Origin: an uncultured Flavobacteriaceae bacterium | GTDB lineage: Bacteria; Bacteroidota; Bacteroidia; Flavobacteriales; Flavobacteriaceae | Length of the DNA: 6,649 nt | Assembly: GCA_947311815.1 (NCBI GenBank) | Contig: CAMZMA010000243.1 | Location: 1-6,649 of the forward strand | Reading direction: 5' to 3' | Part shown: piece after piece, positions 1 through 4,243 of the stretch | Position numbering within the stretch: the first letter of the stretch is position 1 | Layout: every line of letters starts with the position of its first letter | The notes under the pieces: model-generated | The model's database searches: none | Told to the model about the DNA's origin: nothing | The model's input: the letters and a program-made list of their open reading frames with translations, nothing else | Made by a program: the position numbers and the translations under genes

Positions 1-13
1 ATATAAAGGATGA

Positions 14-180
14 GAGAAAAAAAAACTAGTAAACAAAAACAAAAAGAAAAATAATATAAAAAAGAAACGTAATGTGACGTCAAAAATGAGAAAACAGAAA
101 AGCAAGGTATTAAGGGTAAAAGACTTAAAGCTGGATGGGACAATCAGTACTTATTAAAGGTTTTGAAAATAAAAGTATGA
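14..180 (+). pseudogene. Lysine-rich reading-frame remnant at left edge
   Basis: No intact gene is visible here. Frame 2 is open from 14 to the TAA at 155-157 and encodes a very Lys/Asn-rich stretch (KKK at the start, then KNKKKNN and IKKKRN). Frame 1 is open from 73 to the TGA at 178-180 and ends in a more protein-like tail, GWDNQYLLKVLKIKV. Frame 3 is open from the window edge to the TAG at 27-29, next to a run of nine A's where slippage could join frames 3 and 2. The three pieces could be the frameshifted 3' end of a host gene cut off by the window, lying just outside the phage junction at about 181-195. An ATG at 86 would give only 23 codons. The A-rich composition resembles the Lys-tract segments of the secreted gene at 4244-6514. 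It could equally be non-coding A-rich DNA. Confidence 0.25.
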
Positions 181-1720
181 GTTTGCCCTGGGTAAGTGGT
201 TTTTTCTTTTGGTCTATCCACATTTTATCCATAATATCAAACAAAGAAAGCTCCTCACGCATCGGCATTTCGTGCTGATACACCTCGTTACGAGTTTCAT
301 TAAAATGCGGATGCTTTTTATTATTCCAAATAGTTACGGCAGTTTCCCACGCTTGGTATAGCTCTTCTACTGTTTTTAACGATGCTTTGTTTTCGAGGAT
401 AAAATCGACATTCATTTTATTGTCATCACGTTTTACGGTAATACTCTGACCGTCTGAAAACCAAAATTTATTAATCACTTGCTGTTGGATGCGTTTGAAT
501 AATTGTTCGGCAGGATTGCTATGGTTTTTCGCTTTGTTTGGGTGATGGTGTCCTTTATTAATTGCCATTAAGCTATTGTACAGGGTTTGCATTCGTGCCA
601 TTTTATGCCCGCCTTGATTGTCGTAGGTCATAAAATATGGGCGACAACCCGCTTCGTTTACTGCCATTTTAATGGTTTTAAAATGCTCGATATGATTTTC
701 GGTAAAGGACAATGACCAACCAATTATTTTCTCTGAATAAACGTCAAACATTACATCTATCTTTAATTTTGCACCCATTTTGTTAGAGCTATCATCCCAA
801 AAATGCACCCAATCTAACTTAGTACCGTCAATGGCCCAATAACAGTTAGGAAACCAATTACTCTTATCTCTAGTAACGGTGTGTTTGTATTTGCGGTCGT
901 AGGTTTCACGTCCGTGTCTTGAAAGTGTCCAAATACGCTCTCGCTCGGGTTGGTATAAGTAGTTGTAAACAGCGTTATTGGTAAGCGATTTCCATCCTTT
1001 GTGTTTGGTGCGTTCAATTTCGTAACGCTCTAAGACTTCGGGGATGCTTAATTTTATAGGCAAACAATACTGTGCTAGTAAAAAATCGCCATTGTCTTTA
1101 CTTATTTTAGAAGCGTTGTCTGAGCCTTCATTGGCGTGTATAAATATAGGATAGCTATATTTTATGTATTTTTCGTAACGGCGACGTAAACTTCGGTAAT
1201 TGCCTGGTAATTTAAAATGCCATTTGGTGCGGTCTAAAGCATTTACTGCTTCGGTAATATTTTGCCAAATTAATATTCGTTTTTTACCAAACATTTTGGT
1301 AAGTGCCCCTCTATCATTAAATACCGTTTGAATGGCATTTAAAATCATAGCATTTGTGGCTTTTTCTCGTTGTTTTTCAAAACTCAAAGCGGTACCGTCT
1401 GGTTTGCGGTGTGCTGCAAAAAAACGTGCCGCCTTTTGATCGGGTACTATGTAATTTTCTAATTGATTATATACCACCACTTCTTTTGGATTGCCCAACA
1501 CCTCAATTACCTTCTCTTTTATGGTTTGATCGGCAATATCATAAAAAGATACCCATGCTTCGTTGCCCTTGCCTCTGCCTTGTTTGGTTACTATTAATTT
1601 ACCTCGGTCTCGCCAATGGCTATACATCTTATATGTAATTTCTTCTAAATTCCCTTCCTTTTCACTTCCGTACAGAAATTTAGCGGGTATAGAAAGGATG
1701 TTATTTTGATATGCGTACAT
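125..1720 (-). CDS. Mu-like phage DDE transposase, C-terminally truncated
   Basis: This is a transposase of the MuA/rve (DDE integrase) type, which cuts and joins the phage ends during replicative transposition. I start it at the ATG at 1720 (MYAYQNNILSIPAKF), giving 531 aa. The frame is also open to a GTG at 1765, but that would place coding sequence in a GC-rich hairpin. The N-terminal ~90 residues look like the small DNA-binding domain of this family (WRDRGKLIV, GKGNEAWVSF). The catalytic core shows D298 in WAIDGTKLDW, D367 in TYDNQGGHK and E405 in NPAEQLFKRIQ, so the acidic triad is present. Homology-like sequence ends near KKKPLT (about base 191). The last ~20 residues (QGKLILLF to the stop) look like junction read-through. 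MuA is 663 aa, so the beta-barrel end and the C-terminal MuB/ClpX-contacting domain are missing. No target-selection ATPase follows. It is probably non-functional or impaired. Confidence 0.85.
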   Translation of the reverse strand: MYAYQNNILSIPAKFLYGSEKEGNLEEITYKMYSHWRDRGKLIVTKQGRGKGNEAWVSFYDIADQTIKEKVIEVLGNPKEVVVYNQLENYIVPDQKAARFFAAHRKPDGTALSFEKQREKATNAMILNAIQTVFNDRGALTKMFGKKRILIWQNITEAVNALDRTKWHFKLPGNYRSLRRRYEKYIKYSYPIFIHANEGSDNASKISKDNGDFLLAQYCLPIKLSIPEVLERYEIERTKHKGWKSLTNNAVYNYLYQPERERIWTLSRHGRETYDRKYKHTVTRDKSNWFPNCYWAIDGTKLDWVHFWDDSSNKMGAKLKIDVMFDVYSEKIIGWSLSFTENHIEHFKTIKMAVNEAGCRPYFMTYDNQGGHKMARMQTLYNSLMAINKGHHHPNKAKNHSNPAEQLFKRIQQQVINKFWFSDGQSITVKRDDNKMNVDFILENKASLKTVEELYQAWETAVTIWNNKKHPHFNETRNEVYQHEMPMREELSLFDIMDKMWIDQKKKPLTQGKLILLFSKPLISTDCPIQL

Positions 1721-1742
1721 TTGTAAAATGATATTAATTTGT

Positions 1743-1782
1743 TCTCGCTGTGGTGTCGAAACCACACAAAGCCGTGGCGAGA
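1743..1782. other. GC-rich two-step stem-loop upstream of transposase
   Basis: TCTCGC (1743-1748) pairs with GCGAGA (1777-1782). Directly inside, TGTGGT (1749-1754) pairs with ACCACA (1761-1766) around a 6-nt loop. The 10 nt CAAAGCCGTG are bulged on one side. This gives 12 perfect base pairs in an otherwise AT-rich region. On the minus strand it would sit in the transposase leader, ending 22 nt before the ATG at 1720, and could control translation. On the plus strand it is followed by TTTTT (1783-1787), so it could also terminate transcription antisense to the transposase. Confidence 0.5.
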
Positions 1783-1786
1783 TTTT

Positions 1787-1825
1787 TCACTATATTTGAA
1801 CTTCTAACTTTAAAAATAATAGTGA
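1787..1825 (+). promoter_or_regulatory. Promoter of the 49-aa plus-strand gene, flanked by inverted repeat
   Basis: TATATTTG at 1791-1798 is a perfect match to the Bacteroidota -7 box TAnnTTTG and lies 28 nt before the ATG at 1827. I see no good -33 TTG at the right distance. The box overlaps one arm of a perfect 7-bp inverted repeat, TCACTAT (1787-1793) and ATAGTGA (1819-1825), which brackets the expected transcription start. A regulator could bind there. Confidence 0.45.
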
Positions 1826-1826
1826 T

Positions 1827-1976
1827 ATGAGTGATATTAAAGAATTACAAGCAATGATTATTCATTTAACAAAGCGTATTGAAAAGCTCGAAGGAAGAAC
1901 TCGATTAGCACCTCAAAGCAGTTATTTACGAGAGCTTAAAAATGAAGCTAGTAAACTTTTAAGGTTTTGGGATTAA
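1827..1976 (+). CDS. Small coiled-coil protein, unknown function (49 aa)
   Basis: ATG at 1827, TAA at 1974-1976. The protein starts MSDIKELQAMIIHLTKRIEK and ends SKLLRFWD. Residues ~3-23 have a heptad-like pattern of I/L/M, and residues ~33-47 form a second likely amphipathic helix after a short APQ turn, so it may be a helical hairpin or a dimer. I do not recognise a family. It is divergent from the transposase and convergent with the HTH operon, whose last stop codon overlaps its own: the two genes share 4 bp (1973-1976). It is preceded by a perfect TATATTTG box. Because it is read like the repressor, and against the transposase, a role in lysogeny or transposition control is possible. That is inference from position only. 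Confidence 0.6.
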   Translation: MSDIKELQAMIIHLTKRIEKLEGRTRLAPQSSYLRELKNEASKLLRFWD

Positions 1977-2122
1977 ATACCAACAACCTCATAATTTTTT
2001 AATTTCGGATAGTGGTATGTTTTTCTTTTTACCACAATTCCAAAAAATCTCGTTACTTTTTCTGTCTTTTCAATTCCGTTCGGAAAGTCTGGATTTAGAT
2101 AATGCTTTACTTCTGTGTTCAT
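1973..2122 (-). CDS. Small phage early protein, unknown function (49 aa)
   Basis: The ATG at 2122 lies only 2 nt after the stop of the upstream HTH gene, so the two are almost certainly cotranscribed and may be translationally coupled. The product begins MNTEVKHYLNPDFPNG and ends PKLKNYEVVGI. It is basic and mixed in character, with a likely beta-strand centre (RFFGIVVKRKTYHY). There is no signal peptide or membrane segment and I recognise no family. Its stop codon overlaps that of the convergent plus-strand gene. In Mu-like phages this position, between ner and the transposase, is usual for tiny early genes. Confidence 0.6.
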   Translation of the reverse strand: MNTEVKHYLNPDFPNGIEKTEKVTRFFGIVVKRKTYHYPKLKNYEVVGI

Positions 2123-2124
2123 AA

Positions 2125-2316
2125 TTATTGGTTTAAGGCGGTTTCTACTTGTTTTACTAATTGTTTGTACTCTTTTTTTATAGTATCGCAGGTTTCACAA
2201 ACACGGTCGCCACGTAGGCACATGCGCGTGTAAGATTTAGTTACCCCATACTTTTTTGATATTCTAGTTACTACTAGATAATTGTAATTGTTTCTTTTAT
2301 TCGTAGATTTGCTCAT
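2125..2316 (-). CDS. Small HTH DNA-binding protein, Ner/Cro-like
   Basis: 63 aa from an ATG at 2316. Residues ~15-38 fit a helix-turn-helix: VVTRISKKYGVTKSYTRMCL, followed by RGDR, the pattern of small phage regulators in which 'KYGVSxxYV' forms the turn and recognition helix. A CETC pair (C40, C43) follows. It could be a metal site or just chance. The N-terminus is basic and Asn-rich. The gene heads a minus-strand operon, diverges from the S24 repressor across an 88-bp gap and has its own good promoter there. By analogy with Mu, it would repress the repressor promoter and damp early transcription. The fold is fairly clear, but the exact role is inferred from position. Confidence 0.65.
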   Translation of the reverse strand: MSKSTNKRNNYNYLVVTRISKKYGVTKSYTRMCLRGDRVCETCDTIKKEYKQLVKQVETALNQ

Positions 2317-2337
2317 TGTTATATACGTTTCGTTTCT

Positions 2338-2362
2338 GACAACAAATATATAAACAATTGTC
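2338..2362. promoter_or_regulatory. Candidate operator in the repressor/ner intergenic region
   Basis: GACAA (2338-2342) and TTGTC (2358-2362) form a perfect 5-bp inverted repeat centred on base 2350. The right arm sits within an 8-bp palindrome, ACAATTGT. The site covers the -7 box of the minus-strand promoter, so a dimeric regulator bound here would block the ner-like operon. Whether the S24 repressor or the Ner-like protein binds it cannot be told from the sequence. Confidence 0.4.
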
Positions 2363-2375
2363 TAAATAAAACAAA
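2343..2375 (-). promoter_or_regulatory. Early promoter of the ner-like operon (Bacteroidota type)
   Basis: On the minus strand, TTTG (2375-2372) is followed after 21 nt by TATATTTG (2350-2343). This matches the Bacteroidota -33 TTTG and -7 TAnnTTTG consensus with usual spacing. Transcription would start near 2337, about 20 nt before the ATG at 2316. I found no equally good promoter for the repressor on the other strand. Confidence 0.6.
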
Positions 2376-2404
2376 TAATATTAAACTTTTTTCTAATTTT
2401 TATT

Positions 2405-3079
2405 ATGAAAGCAATTAATAGAGTAAAAAAATACATTGATTTTAAAGGTTTTAACAATAGTTCTTTTGAAAAGAAAAATGAATTATCTAATGGATATATC
2501 GGTACTCAGATAAAAAGAAATGCAGATTTAGGAGAAGGTGTTTTAAAAAAAATATTAGACAATTGTTTAGATATTAGTCCAGAATGGCTTTTAACAGGCG
2601 AAGGCGAAATGTTAAAAAACAATTACACCAACACATCACATTCAATGATGCAAAAAGATACTGCTATGTATCAAAAAGCACCTAAAGGCATTCCATTAAT
2701 CCCTTTAGATGCCATGGCAGGTTTTGGTACAGGTACCATGCAAGTAATGCCGTATGATACCGAGCAGTATATTGTGCCTGAGTTTTCTGAACTCAATGTA
2801 GATTATATGATACGGGTAAAAGGCAGTAGCATGTACCCAAAATACAATAGTGGCGATATTGTGGCGTGCCGTAAGTTGCCATTAGATACTTTTTTTCAGT
2901 GGAATAAAGTATATGTACTCGACACCATACAAGGCCCAATGATTAAGCGTATTAAAAAATCAGAAAAAGAAAACCAGATCTTATGTGTATCAGATAACAA
3001 AAGTTATGATCCTTTCAATTTAGAATTGTCAGAAATCCACTCTTTGTCCATTGTAATCGGCGTTATTCGGTTAGAATAG
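2405..3079 (+). CDS. Phage repressor: HTH plus S24 LexA/CI-like autoprotease
   Basis: 224 aa. Residues ~1-70 resemble the XRE/CI-type HTH domain of Bacteroidota phage repressors (RVKKYIDFKGFNNSSFEKK, then LDISPEWLLTGEGEML, the conserved end of that domain). A polar linker follows at ~72-95. Residues ~96-224 form the S24 peptidase domain: Ala105-Gly106 in DAMAGFGTG is the likely self-cleavage site, Ser142 in VKGSSMYP the nucleophile and Lys181 in GPMIKRIKK the general base. All catalytic parts are present, so RecA-stimulated cleavage after DNA damage is expected. The gene diverges from the Ner-like gene and is the likely master repressor of the transposase operon. A host LexA is less likely because of the HTH type and the phage neighbours. 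It appears intact although the transposase does not. Confidence 0.85.
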   Translation: MKAINRVKKYIDFKGFNNSSFEKKNELSNGYIGTQIKRNADLGEGVLKKILDNCLDISPEWLLTGEGEMLKNNYTNTSHSMMQKDTAMYQKAPKGIPLIPLDAMAGFGTGTMQVMPYDTEQYIVPEFSELNVDYMIRVKGSSMYPKYNSGDIVACRKLPLDTFFQWNKVYVLDTIQGPMIKRIKKSEKENQILCVSDNKSYDPFNLELSEIHSLSIVIGVIRLE

Positions 3080-3121
3080 GTATAAAAAGTACCAGTATGT
3101 TATCTGCCCTTTGTATATAAG

Positions 3122-3233
3122 GGGTGTAAAAATCGCTTAAAAACAGTTATTTTATTGGTTTTCAGTAATTTAACACGTTTTTACAGTTTAAAATAATGTC
3201 ATTACACCCTACTTATAGATGCAATTTTAAGCG
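3122..3233. repeat. Two interleaved inverted repeats
   Basis: GGGTGTAA (3122-3129) is the reverse complement of TTACACCC (3202-3209), and CGCTTAAAA (3134-3142) is the reverse complement of TTTTAAGCG (3225-3233). The pairs cross each other, so they cannot form one simple hairpin. They could be a pair of protein-binding sites in opposite orientation or a pseudoknotted transcript downstream of the repressor. Confidence 0.35.
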
Positions 3234-3290
3234 TTATACCGAAAAAAAATGCTAGTACACTTTAATTATAAACTCGTTTATAACGTTTTT

Positions 3291-3326
3291 TTGGGGTTCT
3301 AATTGGGGTTCTAATCGGGGTTCTAA
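3291..3326. repeat. Three tandem 12-bp repeats, TTGGGGTTCTAA
   Basis: The unit TTGGGGTTCTAA occurs at 3291-3302 and 3303-3314, and a third copy with one change (TCGGGGTTCTAA) lies at 3315-3326. The period is close to one helical turn, so the copies would face the same side of DNA. They lie about 210 bp past the repressor stop, in the part that should form the phage end, and may bind a phage or host protein. They are short for full MuA sites, which are ~22 bp. Confidence 0.7.
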
Positions 3327-3409
3327 CCTAAAAAAGTACCTTTTTTTATCTAGTAGTTTTTAGGGTCTTAAAGGGTGTTTTTTAGGTTTGTTTACTTATT
3401 GTTTTTTAT

Positions 3410-3431
3410 AAAAAAAAGGCTCTAAAGCCTT
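3410..3431 (-). terminator. Intrinsic terminator, minus strand
   Basis: AAGGCT (3416-3421) and AGCCTT (3426-3431) form a 6-bp stem with a 4-nt loop. On the minus strand the stem is followed by a run of T's (complement of 3410-3415). No minus-strand gene ends here. It may shield the phage end from transcription entering from the host side. The stem is short. Confidence 0.4.
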
Positions 3432-3433
3432 GT

Positions 3434-3527
3434 AAATGGTAGTTTTACACTATTTTAGTGGTTATGTAGTGCTTATGTGTCTTATTAGGGTAATTACCGT
3501 TTAAATTAATGGTAGTTTAATGGTAGT
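3434..3527. repeat. Repeats of the AATGGTAGT motif
   Basis: TTAATGGTAGT is repeated in exact tandem at 3506-3516 and 3517-3527. A related copy AAATGGTAGT is at 3434-3443. Degenerate copies seem to follow (AAAATG and TTAATG up to ~3542). With the 12-bp repeats and inverted repeats nearby, this marks 3290-3545 as a dense array of possible protein-binding sites, as expected of a Mu-type end. No coding frame of note exists between 3080 and 3688. Confidence 0.5.
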
Positions 3528-3662
3528 AAAATGTAATTAATGTACTTTTTATAAAGAAGTAAAAAAACAGGTAAAAACACCTGTATGCATTGTTTTTATT
3601 GGCGGTGTGCTACTTTTTTATGTTTTCTTTTTTTGTATTTTTCTTTTTTGGGGGTGTACTAA

Positions 3663-3699
3663 AAAACTCCTAAATAACAAGTCGTTATTTAGGAGTTTT
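3663..3699. terminator. Strong terminator over the end of recX
   Basis: A perfect 16-bp stem: 3663-3678 (AAAACTCCTAAATAAC) pairs with 3684-3699, with the 5-nt loop AAGTC. On the minus strand it ends recX, whose stop codon (3691-3689) lies inside the stem, and it is followed by further T's. On the plus strand it is followed by GTTTT, so it probably works in both directions and insulates recX from the phage region. It likely belongs to the host, placing the phage boundary to its left. Confidence 0.85.
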
Positions 3700-4171
3700 G
3701 TTTTACTATTTCATGAATCGTTTTATAAATTAAATCTGCTTCATATCCTTTTCTAAACAAATAATCGATTAATTTTTTCTTTCTTTTATGAATATAGGTC
3801 TCTTTAATAATCTCGTTTCTTCTTTCAGAAATCGTAAAAATTGTTTGTAAATAATCGTCATCATCTATTTCTTTTAAAGCAGTTTTTATATTGTAGGTAG
3901 AAATTTCCTTGTATTTTAACGCTCTAACAATACGCTGTTTCCCCCATTTTTTAATTCTAAATTTTCCTCTTGCAAAACTTTTAGCAAAACGTTCTTCATT
4001 TAAAAAATTATGCTGCATCAAATGTAATAATATCAGTTCTTTTCCTTCGGGTATTAAGCTGTATTCTCGCATTTTTTGTTCAACTTCTTTATGACATCGA
4101 TCTTGATATACGCAATAATACTCTAGTTTTTTTTTAATTTCATCAACAGTAAAAACTTTTTTTTTATTCAT
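3689..4171 (-). CDS. recX: RecX family regulatory protein
   Basis: 160 aa, a usual length for the RecX/OraA family, which binds RecA filaments in the cytoplasm and limits or modulates recombination and the SOS response. The family pattern is clear: FTVDEIKKKLEYYC at the start, HNFLNEERFAKSFARGKFRIKKWGKQRI in the middle (residues ~54-81), ALKYKEIS, and a third helical repeat near the end (RKKKLIDYLFRKGYEADLIYKTI). The start is the ATG at 4171, preceded by A/T-rich leader. It is not next to recA here. It stands alone, divergent from the secreted-protein gene, with its own terminator. It is next to a prophage whose repressor would be cleaved by RecA filaments, but this closeness may be accidental. 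Confidence 0.9.
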   Translation of the reverse strand: MNKKKVFTVDEIKKKLEYYCVYQDRCHKEVEQKMREYSLIPEGKELILLHLMQHNFLNEERFAKSFARGKFRIKKWGKQRIVRALKYKEISTYNIKTALKEIDDDDYLQTIFTISERRNEIIKETYIHKRKKKLIDYLFRKGYEADLIYKTIHEIVKQNS

Positions 4172-4219
4172 AAATAATTGATTATCTGTGACTTTTTATG
4201 TTTTTAAGTGTCTTATAAA

Positions 4220-4227
4220 TACCTTTG
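4220..4227 (+). promoter_or_regulatory. -7 box of the secreted-protein gene
   Basis: TACCTTTG matches TAnnTTTG exactly and ends 16 nt before the ATG at 4244. The transcription start would fall near 4233, leaving a leader of only about 10 nt. A -33 TTG at the expected distance is not clear. Confidence 0.5.
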
Positions 4228-4243
4228 TATAAATTTTAAAATT

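Larger units (their letters stand above)
3081..3553. repeat. 12-bp inverted repeat bracketing the non-coding region
   Basis: TATAAAAAGTAC (3081-3092), directly after the repressor stop, is the exact reverse complement of GTACTTTTTATA (3542-3553). Shorter AAAGTAC copies also occur near 3332-3340. In such AT-rich DNA a match of this length could arise by chance. Confidence 0.3.
190..3590. mobile_element. Remnant of a Mu-like transposable prophage (early region)
   Basis: Viewed from the recX side, the order is a non-coding repeat-rich end, a repressor read toward that end, a divergent ner-like operon, then a MuA-like transposase. This is the order of the left end of phage Mu. Everything after the transposase core is absent: no MuB, no gam, no structural genes. 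The inner border is near 181-195, where the transposase loses its family-like sequence. The outer border is not defined. It must lie between the repressor stop and the recX terminator (3080-3662). One candidate is the minus-strand TGCATACAGG starting at 3589, because Mu-type ends begin with TG. No 5-bp target duplication can be identified, since the right end is missing. Confidence 0.6.

Noticed and set aside
814..1017. 67-codon minus-strand open frame inside the transposase
   Set aside because: It overlaps the transposase in another frame and its translation is low-complexity with no motif. It is a shadow frame.
1354..1638. 94-codon plus-strand open frame opposite the transposase
   Set aside because: Antisense to a clear coding region, rich in Leu/Cys/Pro as expected of a reverse-frame reading, with no promoter seen.
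2405..3079. Host LexA
   Set aside because: The S24 half fits, but the N-terminal domain is of phage CI/XRE type and the gene is divergent from a Ner-like gene in a phage module.
3291..3530. CRISPR array reading of the tandem repeats
   Set aside because: Units are 11-12 bp with no spacers between them, and no cas gene is nearby.
3909..4094. 61-codon plus-strand open frame opposite recX
   Set aside because: Shadow of the recX coding region.
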